Shown here: positions 51,007-61,554 of the stretch, one piece after another
Position numbering within the stretch: the first letter of the stretch is position 1
How the letters are laid out: each line of letters begins with the position of its first letter
DNA from: Odiellus spinosus
Taxonomy: Eukaryota > Arthropoda > Arachnida > Opiliones > Phalangiidae
Length of the DNA stretch: 64,000 bases
Assembly (NCBI GenBank): GCA_963920705.1
Contig: CAWUCO010000271.1
Span: 62,001-126,000, forward strand
Reading direction: 5' to 3'
Position numbers and translations under genes: made by a program
Notes under the pieces: generated by a model
Seen by the model: only the letters and a program-made list of their open reading frames with translations
Told to the model about the DNA's origin: nothing
The model's database searches: none

Positions 51007-52850
51007 TTTTTTTTCTTAATCTAATTATGGGCAAGGTCTTAAACGTCGTGAAATCAATTATGGCCAAGGTCTTTGCAGCCCATAGCCGTCTTAATAAACG
51101 TATTTTATGAGATTGAATAAAGTAAAAATTGAGAGCTTAACTCGGTAAAGAAATTAGGCAGCGCAAAGTGTAGCATATTGGATGGCAAGTGATGTGATAT
51201 ACGGGGCTAATTTGATTTATCGTCGATTATGCTCAAACACATCTAGACCTTGTCCACAAATTGATTTCAAGTCTTTATGGGCTTTAAAGACCATGTCCAT
51301 TATTAGATTTGACCACCATTATGGGCTAAAGTAATAGCAGGACGTAACGTTTTTGTTAAAAGGACCTTGCTGTTTTTAACCGAATGGTTTTTGGTTGGAT
51401 ATAATTTGAATAATCTCTTCGGCGGATGGAGCTCGATTGTTCTTAGAAGGAGCTACGCTCCGTCGCCACGTCGCCCCGTTGGCCAGCTTGGCTTGACGCT
51501 GATCGTTCGGTCTCGTTTCAGCCTTCCCCTCGGATTAGGGAATATTGTCCGTTCGTCTCGTCCTCGCTTTCTGGTTGTTGGGCATCACACATTTTTGCAA
51601 CGAAGTTAACGCAGTCTGCAAGGGGAAGCTGTCCGTCAAAGAATACGCAGTCGTCGACACCGAACAAGACTTGGACAGGCTCGACTACAAACTGGTCTTA
51701 AAAGTAGGCAAAAAGGGGGCAACTCAATTTGGAGATCGATTTTCCGATATTTTTAACAGTCGAATAAGGGAGGGATTTAACTAAAAATTACCCAAAACGA
51801 ATTCATTCTACGGCCACGGTGTACAATGGCGGGAATCGCACGAGACTCGAAGTTCGCTTCGAGTTTAGACGAGATTTCTCGTCGCGATATACATTGAGAG
51901 GCATGAAGCGCAGCTATAAAATGATAACGCTAATCTAATTTTTCATTTCTCGAAATATTCGCGACAATAAAATTTCCTTATTAACACGATTTTTCGAAAC
52001 AATTCCGACTCGCGTCATTCGATCGAAAATATTATCCGTTCATTCGCTTTTCGATTTCGGCGCTCTTTTAAAAGCGGTTAATCCAAAAACTATAAGATTC
52101 CGATTAATAATCGAAACATGGTAGGAGAGTCCTATAACTTGGTAAAATTTTCTTTAAAAATTCGTGGCTCGTGGCTTTCGTTTGACTGACTCGAATTAAT
52201 GGCTATAGGGCTCGTTTTGTAGACGCCAAATCGGGCTATCCGGAAAAAATAACTTCGACGCTCTTGTATAGTATCCGGAGATGATACGACGCTATTTAGC
52301 CCATCCCCTAAATTGACTTTTTAATTAAACGAGAATTTTAATGAATGTCACTGTTTGTCCCCAAGAAATAAGGTTTTACTAAAATCCGCGTTTACGGAAA
52401 GGCCGGGATCTCTAGTACAAAATTGGCGTCTCAAGACCTAATATTGGCCCAGAATTCATCGCGGAAGGTGAATTTCAAATTGCCTATGCCGAAGCTCTAA
52501 CTTGGCGGAGCGCGAAATAATATATGGAATCTCCCAAAATTACCGAAACGAACCACTTTCAAATCTCGAATTCACCCCAATGGATTCCTTGGCCAAATTT
52601 AGCGTCGCAAAGGTGGTGTTAACGCGCGCGAGCCAGATACCTTTATGCCGGGATATATGCCAAAGCAATACATAACTTTTAATTTGTCACTTTGTCGATT
52701 TTTGAGTTTTTCATTAATTAGTAGATGACAAATGTTCCTTTGACACCATACAACACCGCCACAACTATGTGGCGCGGTGGTGGTGTGTGTTAAATTCCCA
52801 TAGAAAATTGGCCTATGTTAATTCTCTATAAACATTTTTGCTGGGTGTTA
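51007..52850. other. No conserved gene recognised
   Basis: Contains near-direct repeats ATTATGGGCAAGGTCTT / ATTATGGCCAAGGTCTT (about 51026-51076), a moderately G+C-rich segment 51.4-52.6 kb, and one weak open frame (51545-51784). AATAAA occurs at about 51967. No repeat in this window matches the G+C-richer part, so it could include host non-coding or exon sequence. Confidence 0.35.
51545..51784 (+). CDS. Unrecognised open frame, possible exon
   Basis: I do not recognise the product. The frame has no ATG near its start and ends at TAA 51782-51784. It reads a hydrophobic stretch (RLVLAFWLLGITHFCNEVNA) followed by a polar, evenly coded segment (VCKGKLSVKEYAVVDTEQDL, DRLDYKLVLKVGKKG). The hydrophobic part could be a signal peptide if an upstream exon supplied the start, and AATAAA lies about 180 bases downstream. 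Composition is less AT-rich than neighbours. It may equally be chance. Confidence 0.22.
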   Translation: MSVRLVLAFWLLGITHFCNEVNAVCKGKLSVKEYAVVDTEQDLDRLDYKLVLKVGKKGATQFGDRFSDIFNSRIREGFN

Positions 52851-52856
52851 GTTTGA

Positions 52857-53520
52857 GACATGTGGTGGAGATAAGGATTCGATTGCGGTGTTGGAGAAAA
52901 GAATTTGATATCGTACGCTCGTGTTTACTTGTGTCTTATACGCATCTCTTGATATGTGTATAAGACACTTACGCTTCGGGGAAATCCCTGTTTAGCACTT
53001 TTAAAGGCCTGGATATGGAAAATAGATCCCTATAAATATAGAACGTATGATCCTAGGGCGTATTTAGTACGTGTTGTAGAGTTAAAGGCTGGAAAAAAGA
53101 TCCTGTAGTAGCCATGTACGATTAATTCCAATTTCGTGTTCTGTCATCAACCCCTATCTTGGCGACGTATCCCCTGTCAAGGCGGATCGAGAAAATGGTG
53201 TATGTTAAATTCTCATAGGATGTTGTGCATTTTAAATCTCCATAGACAGACGGTATATATTTCCTTTAGTATATATATAGAACGTGGAATCCTAGGGCGT
53301 ATTTAGTACAGTTAGAGACTGGGTTACAGAAAATAGATCCCTTAGTATAGATATAGGACGTTGGATCCTAAGGCGTATTTAATACGTGTTGTAGAACAGA
53401 GATCCTTAGTATATGGTGGAGATAAGGCTTCGAGAGTGGTGGTGGTGGAAAGAGATATGAATTTGATATCGTACGCTCGTGTAAACTTGTTTATGAGATG
53501 TATATATGACACGCTTACTA
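52857..53520. repeat. Degenerate local duplications
   Basis: GTGGTGGAGATAAGG followed by GATATCGTACGCTCGTGT occurs at about 52860-52926 and again at about 53418-53482. Between them GATCCTAGGGCGTATTTAGT-type units recur near 53050, 53290 and 53360, each next to GTTGTAGA and TAGATCC. This is an old, uneven tandem structure. A small perfect inverted repeat, GTGTCTTATAC / GTATAAGACAC, lies at about 52932-52970. Confidence 0.7.
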
Positions 53521-53639
53521 CGATGGATATCAAACATTGCAAACGTCGTCAGTTTTATGAATAGATATCACGTGATTCAAAGTTTAAATTTTTAAGCGCG
53601 AAGATACAATCATGGGAAAAACTGAGATTTTGTATAAAG

Positions 53640-54300
53640 CCACATTTGATCACTCACTGAAATTTTCATTCCTACATTTAAGTGAATCTAGATTAGATTC
53701 TAGAAAAATGCTTGTTTGGTTGAATGTTACGCTGTAAACGGCACGTTCTGTGGGAACAAAAACACAACCCTCCCGGCTAAACTATGAGAATTTAGGATTT
53801 TGAAATCACGATTATTTGGGAGCTTATCCTTACGCAAAAAGACGTTCCTAAAAGAATCGATTGTGAAAAATGATCAATCACTGAAATTTTCATTCCTAAA
53901 TTTCAGTGAATCTAGATAAGATGCTAGAAAGACCTTTTTTCGGTTGAACTTTACGCTGCTGACAATGCATTCAGTCGGAACCCAAACACAACTATACAGG
54001 TTAAACCTACGAGATTTTAAGATTATGAAATCACGATTATTTGAGAGCTTATCCTTTCGCAAAAAGACGTTTTCGTAGAAATTATTTTGGGACATTCCTA
54101 AAGAATCGAGTGTGAAAAATGATCAATCACTGAAATTTTCATTCCTACATTTCATTGAATCTAGATTAGATTCTAGAAAGACTCTTTTTCGGTTGAACTT
54201 TACTACTTTGTAGATGACGCGTTCCGTGGGAACAAAAACACAATTTTACAGGTTAAGACTTTTCTGCCCTTAAAACGACGTTTTTGTGCTTTGGTTATAT
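53640..54300. repeat. 225-250 base tandem repeat, about 2.7 units
   Basis: Three units start with TGATCAATCACTGAAATTTT (about 53646, 53871, 54120) and share ATTCCTA.ATTT, GAATCTAGATTAGATTCTAG, TTCGGTTGAACTTTAC, CCGTGGGAACAAAAACACAA and CGCAAAAAGACGTT. The third unit is incomplete. No coding content was recognised. Confidence 0.85.
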
Positions 54301-54898
54301 CAACGTTTTATACATTTAAGGTCTATTTTTATGACCATGGTGGCGAAGATTGAAAATAAAACACTTGAGATACAATACACATGGTTTATTGAAAAACCTA
54401 AAATTTGCGGCCGGGCTTTTTACCGTTGTATGACGCGTTTCGGAGAACGTTCTCTTTTATCAAGTATGACAGCAATGAAAATTTAACTCTCCAAATTCTA
54501 CATAATAAATTTTTTGATGGACTTTAACCCACTTTTTAGAACTAGTAACAGAAGGGAAGGCGTATTTTATTTTATCAAAAAATAAAATATTTTATACGCA
54601 TTCCTTGACGTATAATAATGACCTTTAATAATATAAGAAAACACCCCTATCAATATTGAGCTGCCCTTGTTTTTCAATATATCGTCGTTTAAAATAATTT
54701 GGTTCATGCTTTAAAATAGTTTTTTTCCAATTCAACTTTTTATACAGTTTATTATTTGAAATACCAGGCTTTCAAATATTAGAGAAAAATGTCTGCTTAA
54801 TGTATTGATGCTAGATTATTTCTTATGAAATATCAGGATGATTAGTTATAATTGTCCAAAGTCAATTAAGATTTGGCCTTACATGACTACTTTCATCC
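54301..54898. other. No gene recognised
   Basis: AT-rich; contains a near-palindrome TATTTTATTTT ... AAAATAAAATA at about 54562-54592. A short open frame at 54286-54486 has no motif. Confidence 0.35.
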
Positions 54899-56184
54899 TT
54901 AATTCAATTTTCAATTCAATTAATTTTTATTCAAATTTTTTAAGTTAATTTATTACATTCTTGAAAGGCCAAGTCATCAAGCGACTTATAGGCCCTCAGT
55001 TTTAGAAGTGAAAAATAAATTAAAATTTGCTAATATGCATCAAGTAACAATATTTTTAACTATTTCCAAGGGAGAACGAAAAACAAAAAAAGGGAAAAAG
55101 GAAAGAAAGATTTTTTAACATTACAATTTTCAAAATTTGTTCAGCACAAATCGTTTTATTTCTTTTTTTAAAGTATTAGCTGTCCTTGTTAGATCTAATC
55201 TTCTATAAATATCATTATATAATTTTACTGCAGAATAGTAAAGAGATGTAATCTTTCGCGAGGTTTTACATTTTGGCGGCGAGAGTCTGGGGATTTGTCT
55301 AGTAGCTCTCTTGTTGAGTATAATATCAAACAGTGGCTTTGGGTTGTTGGTTATGTTATTGTGTATAAATTTAATACAACTGTAGTCATATAGTTGTTTA
55401 ATATTCAAAAGAGAGCTGATTCTAAAGAGTGGTTCTGTGTGAGCTTTGTAGGACATATTGTATATATTTCGCAGCACTCTTTTTTGCAATATCTCTATCC
55501 TACCCAAATTATATTGGGAGGTATTACCCCATACGGTTATACCATATAATACATTGGGATAGAAAAGACTATAATATAGTTCAAATAAAACACGACGCGG
55601 GAAATACATCTTACAGTGACCATTTAAATAACACGCTCTTGAGATAATTTTACATGTTTCGTGTACATGATGGGACCAGTTTATATGACAGTAGAAGTAT
55701 ATTCCTAAGTATTTGTATGTATATACCCTTTTAATTACGTGACCCGCAATCTTGATTACACATTTAGTATTGTTAATGAGTTTTCGTGGGTCTAAAAATA
55801 CTACGTATTCGGTTTTCGTAAGGTTTAGATTTAAGCCATTTCTGATAAGCCATTTATGAATTAATGCCAAGTATTCATTTGTGTTATAGATAAGTTTTTC
55901 TAGGTCGTATCCATTAAAGAGTAGCACAGTATCGTCTGCCTAGAGATACAAGACGGCCTGTGGTAAAATGTTTACAAGGTCATTGACATATAAATTAAAC
56001 AGAATGGGCGAAAGTATCGACCCTTGTGGTACGCCTACTTTAATAAAGTCAAAATTTGACAGGGTGTCACGAACCCTTACGCAGCTTGGCCTATTTGAGA
56101 GGTAGCTACTTAACCAACTTAGTCCGCGGCCTCTGATTCCCAGACGGTACAATGTATTAAGTAGTCGACTATGTGGTACGCTAT

Positions 56185-56435
56185 TGTCATATTCTGATAT
56201 TAATAATTTAAAATTAAAACCGTCAAAGCGCGAGCCGAAGAAAGAGAAAATAAAAAGAAGGGGCTCGTGAATTTTAAAAAATAACGACAGTTGGGCGTGG
56301 GATTTTAAGGAAATGGAAAAAGAAAAGAACGAGAGAAATTGAAAAAAGGAATGTTAACCCTAAGACAAATAAAAACCACTTAAAGCATTTACTATTAGAG
56401 TATTAATTATTGAATCAGCGCTAGAGAATATTACA
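56185..56435 (+). repeat. Gypsy 5' LTR
   Basis: 251 bases, TG...CA ends, nearly identical to 59823-60080. It is very purine-rich, with no obvious TATA box. The downstream primer-binding region starts ATTGCGACGG. Confidence 0.93.
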
Positions 56436-56552
56436 ATTGCGACGGAGATGTCTCGTTAACCCTTCGCGATTTTCTTCACTTCTCAAAAACATAAAAAAAA
56501 ACAAAAAAACCCAACCTTCGGACACCACTCTCACCACCTTCCTACACGTAAA

Positions 56553-59500
56553 ATGGCAAGTACTCTTCCCAATTTTCCTATTTTTTCCCTTGATGAATCG
56601 CGTGACACCATACCCCAGCGATGGGAAAAATGGATCAAGCGCTTCGAAACGATGCTCGACGCCTTCGATGTCATTGACCCTAGACGCAAGAAATCCTTGT
56701 TGCTTTACTTCGTGGGGGAAGAAGTCCAGCAGATCTTCGACACATTGCACATTCCTCACGGCCCAGCCGCGGGCTTGGACGTATATATAACTGCTCGCGA
56801 TGCCCTAAACGCCTACTTTCTCCCAAAAAAAATAATATTTTTGAATCTTTCAAATTCGTGGAAGCAGTCCAGCGAGAAACTGAAACAATCGACGAATATC
56901 ATACCCGCCTACGCGCACTATCTCAATCGTGTGATTTTGCTGATCCTGACAAAGAGATCTTCAAACACCTAGCATACACATGCGTTTCAAGAGAACTCAG
57001 GAGAAAGGCGTTAAGGGATCCCACGCAATCTCTGGAAGATCTCCTGGAACTGGCTCGATCCTATGAGCAGGCGGACAGACAAGCAGTTTTTATTGAATCC
57101 AGGGCAAATATTCAGGCAGCATCTGTTACTGCTGCTCAAATTCAAAATAGGTCCCAGACTTCAGGGAAGCCTCAAGTAAATACTTCCAAGTCATCTACAC
57201 AACCCAACCAAATCGCAAACGAACGACAAATCCATCAATCTCACAAAACAAACACTAATTCGTTTCAACGATCAACTTCACACGACATACCTACATCAGA
57301 TCAATCTCAACAGCGCAGAACAACAATGACATGCTTTAACTGTGGAGGCCCTTTTCCACACACACATGGAACTACGTCTTGCCCGGCTTGGCGAACGAGC
57401 TGCAGTTGGTGTGGGAAACTTGGTCATTTAGAATCAGTATGCAGATCTAAGCTACGAGAATTTGGAAGATCAAATTTTGCTGCTACTCCTAACCCAGGTA
57501 ATCAAATAGCCACAATCTCCAGTCAGGATTACCAGAATACCACTATTGATACGGATGATAACAACACCGACACTGCTTATCTGTGTGTGCTCACTTCCGA
57601 AATAATCTCACCACTTAAATTCACTTGGTCCTCTACTCAACTTACAAAAATGTTCGAAATATGTGGATCTACCATACCCGCGCTCATCGACTCGGGAGCT
57701 TGCGTAAATATCATGGACTACCAGACTTTTAACAGCCTATCACAAAAACCAACAGTCACTGAATCCCGCATTCGTGTTTACCGATTCGCCTCTAAGGAGC
57801 CATTACCCCTTTCTGGAAAATTCGACACAGTTGTAACTTTTGGAAACATATCTGTTAATGCTACCTTTCAGCTACTACACCCAGCGAAAGAGGCCTACAC
57901 CATCATTGGAGCCCCAACTCTCCAAACACTCGGCCTTCTGCCTGTTATATCATCCCTTCGAACCGACAACTCCGAAAATAATCATGAAAACATTATATCG
58001 AAGTATTCTAATCTTTTTGAGGGAATTGGCAAAATGGTAAATTATCAAGCCCATCTATACATTGATCTAACTATACCACCAGTAGCTATCAGACATCAAA
58101 GAATTCCCTTCCATCTACGAGAACAGGTGAAACGCGAAATAGAATCCCTTCTCAGCAATGACATCATTGAGCCAGTCCATGGCCCAACATCGTGGCTGTC
58201 ACCTCTAGTGATTGTTCCCAAACCAGACACCACCAAAGATATTCGTGTGTGCGTTGACATGCGTGAGTCCCATCGTGCCATTATACGTGAACGACATGTC
58301 TCCCCAAAACTAGAAGATATCATTCACGCAATGAATGGTATGAAAATCTTCTCGCGCCTTGACCTTAACAAAGGTTACCACCAGATTGAATTGGATGAAG
58401 CGTCTCGTGATATCACTACATTTTCCTCACATCTTGGCTTATTTCGATACAAACGATTACTTTTTGGAGCCAACTCCGCTGCAGAACTTTTCCAAAAAGC
58501 TATTGAAAATGTCATTGTGGCAATTCCGAACGTCATCAACACAAGCGACGATATTCTCATTGGTGGAATTACCTTGGAAGATCATAACAAAAAACTTGAT
58601 GAAGTTTTAAATCGTTTAACATCAGCTGGTCTAAACTTAAACAAAAACAAATGTAAATTCGCTGAACCATCTCTCACATTCTTTGGGCATATATTCTCAA
58701 GCGAAGGAGTCAAACCAAATCCGAAGAAAACTGAAGCTATAGCCAAACTCTCACCGCCGAAAAATTCCCAAGAAAGACGCAGTTTTCTCGGTCTGGCTAA
58801 CTATTGCGCACGCTTCATACCTCAATTCTCGACTATCACTGAGCCATTGCGCAACTTCACAAAAAAAGACTCTGAATTTGTAGGGACTGAAACACACCAA
58901 GCTGCTTTTGACAATGTTAAGTTTCACCTAAAAAACAGTACAACCCTGACATTCTTTGATTCGGATAAACCCACCACAATTCTGGTTGACGCCAGTCCGG
59001 TAGGTCTCGGAGCTATACTTCTTCAACACGATAATGATGGTAACGAATTTATCATCTCTTTTGCAAGTCGCTCCCTATCACCAGTTGAACAACGTTATAT
59101 TCAAATCGAAAGAGAAGCTCTGGCTATACTATTTGGATGCGAAAAATACCACGTCGTTCTCTGTGGTGCACACTTTCGTATACTAACTGACCACAAGCCG
59201 CTAATCCCCATATTTAACAACCCCAGATCTGTTGCTTCAAGCCGTATTCAACGCTGGCTCCTTCGTCTACAGTCATACTCGTTCCAGGTATTATACCAGC
59301 CCGGAAAAGCCAATCCAGCGGATTACATGTCCCGACATCCAATCATTAACCTCAATCACATAGTGCAGCCAGAACTGAGCATAGCTTCGATCACCTCATT
59401 CGGTGCCATCACCCTCTCTGACGTCCAGACAGCAACTCAAAGTGATGACCTCATTCCCCATGTGAAAGCTGCAATCTTCGACACTTCCCTATGGGACAAA

Positions 59501-59677
59501 TACACACCTCTAAAGGACCAAACCGGTCGCTGGAATTCTTTCAAGCACCAAACCGGTCGCTGGAATTCTTTCAAGCAAGTTCGCCATGAACTTTTCGAAG
59601 AAAATAACATTCTTTTCAAAGGATCTAAAATAGTCATCCCCGAAACTTTAGTCGACAGTTGGACAACTGCCCCCTAA
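56553..59677 (+). pseudogene. Gypsy gag-pol remains
   Basis: The gag region begins MASTLPNFPIFSLDESRDTI, continues PQRWEKWIKRFETMLDAFDV and ends with two CCHC-type knuckles (CFNCGGPFPHTHGTTSC and CSWCGKLGHLESVC). An aspartic protease block ALIDSGACVNIMD follows. RT has PVHGPTSWLSPLVIVPKPD, IRVCVDMRESHRAI, FSRLDLNKGYHQIELDEASR and FFGHIFSSEGVKPNPKKTEA. RNase H has ILVDASPVGLGAILLQ, SLSPVEQRYIQIEREALAIL, ILTDHKPLIPIF and NPADYMSRHP. Fossil; a few breaks. Gypsy elements usually express gag and pol by frameshift or as one frame. Confidence 0.88.
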
Positions 59678-59822
59678 CACCATTCCCATGGGAACCTCTT
59701 TGCAACAGGAACTCATCTTTCACCTATACATCATTTTTCAAAGGAACACGACAATCAAAATTCTACGTATCAAACTTTTTTTTTTGTTTTTTTTTTTTTT
59801 TTTTATTCTTGACAGGAAGGAA

Positions 59823-60080
59823 TGTCATATTCTGATATTAATAATTTAAAATTAAAACCGTCAAAGCGCGAGCCGAAGAAAAAGAAAAGAGAAAATAAAA
59901 AGAAGGGGCTCGTGAATTTTAAAAAATAACGACACTTGGGCGCGGGATTTTAAGGAAATGGAAAAAGAAAAGAACGAGAGAAATTGAAAAAAGGAATGTT
60001 AACCCTAAGACAAATAAAAACCACTTAAAGCATTTACTATTAGAGTATTAATTATTGAATCAGCTCTAGAGAATATTACA
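59823..60080 (+). repeat. Gypsy 3' LTR
   Basis: 258 bases, TG...CA ends, differing from the 5' LTR by one short length change and a few substitutions. Target duplication GCTAT follows at 60081-60085. A T-rich tract precedes it (59778-59804). Confidence 0.93.
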
Positions 60081-60745
60081 GCTATCGAATGCTTTTTGCA
60101 AATCTAGGAAAACACGCAGTATTTCAACATGTCTAGGGCATTGAGAATATTTTTATACACACTGGCTGCTGCCAATTCCATCCCTCGTCCGGTTCTGAAT
60201 CCAAATTGATATTCTGATATTAAATTATATTTTTCACAGAAGGATTCTAATCTTTTATAATAGCACTTATCAAATATTTTTGCAATTGTCGAGAGGACGG
60301 ATATCGGCCTATAACTAGAGGTGAGAGTATCGTCCCCTTTCTTAAAAATGGGTGTAATAGAACCTATTTTTAATCTATCGGGATATACTCCAGTGGAGAA
60401 CGAGAGGTTAATTAAAAATACCAATTGAGTTACAATAATGTGAATTATGGATTTTAGTGGCTTTGGGTGTAGGCCGTCATAACCTGGAGAAGACTTGATT
60501 GGGAGGGCTTTTACAATGTCTAGAACTTCCTGATCTGTTACCTCAAATAAGGCAAATGAGTTGGGATTAGGTTCTATTTCCTTTGGTATATCATAGGTTC
60601 TATCAGTGTCAGTTATAGTATTGAAGTATTGACTGAAATCATTTGGATTGAGACTAGTGGGTATTTGGTTCTCTGGTTTCGTCCTGGCTGTTACAGTGTT
60701 AATAATATTCCATTTAACTTTACTCGATTTAGCTTCAGATATTTT

Positions 60746-60950
60746 TTTACCTCCCCGACTGAACTTTAGTTCAGGGGGAGGTTTTACACTGGTCGTGTCT
60801 GTGTGTCTGTCTGTCTGTGTGTGTGTGTGTCACTTCCTGTGTAAGCGGATATCACGTGACCAAGCTCGTGGAGACAAAAGTCTAGAGACGTAATCATGCC
60901 AGCTTATCGTTCAATTCCGTTTAACGGGAATTACCTCCTTTTAGTAAGGG
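60746..60950 (+). mobile_element. C-family fragment C11, hairpin end only
   Basis: Hairpin at 60750-60782, TG microsatellite to about 60830, then CACTTCCTGTGTAAGCGGAT and ACCTCCTTT. The family match stops at about 60945. It shows that short terminal pieces of the family also exist alone. Confidence 0.75.
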
Positions 60951-61429
60951 TACTCCCCAATTACGAGAGAGTCCCTTATGGCTAAGCGTTTATTCAATTA
61001 TATTTGAATTATTTAGAAAACGTTCTGTAAAAAAATCAATGCGAATTGATTACCATAAGAATGTATATTAATAGTATTATTTCGTCTTAAAAAAGTGCAT
61101 TTTTGTTTTTACTTTTCAAGAACCTTTGGTTCAGAAAAGTATAGCGCAGACCCCGCGTTGCTGGCTCGTTTTCGTGTGCACGGCAATGTAGTAATAATAT
61201 ATTTCGTGTGCACGAACACGAACTGTAACTAAAATTCGAATTTCCGCGGCTTTTTTTTTTCTTTTGCTTCACCGCTCTCACGAAAGGTGGCGTAACGAGC
61301 TTCTATTTATAATTCGCAGATTCAGTGAAGAAACTTTTTTGAGGTTTTGTCTGAACGGAGAATTGAACCCGGGCCGCTGGCGTAACAAGCTAGAACGAAA
61401 CTATTACAGCTCTCAGTGCTTGATAACCG
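60951..61429. other. Unassigned; tRNA-like stretch on minus strand
   Basis: No coding motif. At about 61345-61402 the minus strand reads CTAGCTTGTTACGCCAGCGG then CCGGGTTCAATTCTCCG. That is an anticodon-arm-like segment followed by a B-box-like T-arm, as in a tRNA-derived SINE. A related GGCGTAACGAGCTT occurs at 61288-61301. No complete cloverleaf is seen, so I call it a tRNA-like relic at most. Confidence 0.35.
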
Positions 61430-61519
61430 AGAGAGGAGAGAGAGAGAGGAGAGGAGAGGAGAGGAAGGAGAGAGAAGAGAGAGGAAGGAGAGAGGAGAGA
61501 GAGGAAGGAGAGAGGAGAG
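61430..61519. repeat. GAGAG-rich low-complexity tract
   Basis: About 90 bases of GAGAG / GGAAGGAGAGA units on the plus strand, with short higher-order repeats (GGAAGGAGAGAGGAGAGA). Any open frame through it encodes Glu/Arg repeats and is not a gene. Confidence 0.9.
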
Positions 61520-61554
61520 TTGTTTTAAAATTGACCTTTATTGGAGTCAGATTA

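Larger units (their letters stand above)
56185..60080 (+). mobile_element. Gypsy (Ty3) LTR retrotransposon, young but incomplete
   Basis: Bounded by LTRs TGTCATATTC ... AATATTACA at 56185-56435 and 59823-60080, with the 5-base target duplication GCTAT at 56180-56184 and 60081-60085. Parts seen in order: gag, zinc knuckles, protease, RT, RNase H. Broken, with only a few breaks, and not every part of the usual set is recognised. The LTRs are nearly identical and the target duplication is exact, so the insertion is recent. It interrupts a LINE. Confidence 0.93.
55130..60740 (-). pseudogene. LINE ORF2 reverse transcriptase, interrupted
   Basis: In order on minus: NPNDFSQYFNTITDTDRTYD, VLDIVKALPIKSSPGYDGLH, VFLINLSFSTGVYPDRLKIG, SYRPISVLSTIAKIFDK, YQFGFRTGRGMELAAASVYK, FLDLQKAFDS, then beyond the Gypsy insertion VPHSRLLNTLYRLGIRGRGL, GVPQGSILSPILFNLYVNDL and the ADDT catalytic block. 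The C-terminal part has YKYLGIYFYCHINW and the end ..KKEIKRFVLNKF. Damage: a frame change near 60110 (..LKYCV / FLDLQ..) and a TAG directly before ADDT (about 55940). Otherwise the RT is well preserved. Confidence 0.85.
54899..60745 (-). mobile_element. LINE (Jockey/CR1-type), split by a Gypsy insertion
   Basis: RT region at 60745-60086 and 56184-55130 on the minus strand, continuous in protein once the Gypsy element and one GCTAT copy are set aside. It ends with an AATTGAATTGAAAATTGAAT tail at about 54925-54899. The 5' part is missing: the element begins in the linker, at the C-family fragment at 60746. Tail and protein resemble the LINE at 1-2022. Confidence 0.85.

Noticed and set aside
52932-52970. 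Inverted GTGTCTTATAC / GTATAAGACAC, resembling a sequencing-transposon mosaic end junction
   Set aside because: Several bases differ from the adapter, and a diverged relative of the surrounding segment occurs 550 bases downstream. A natural old duplication is more likely than library contamination.
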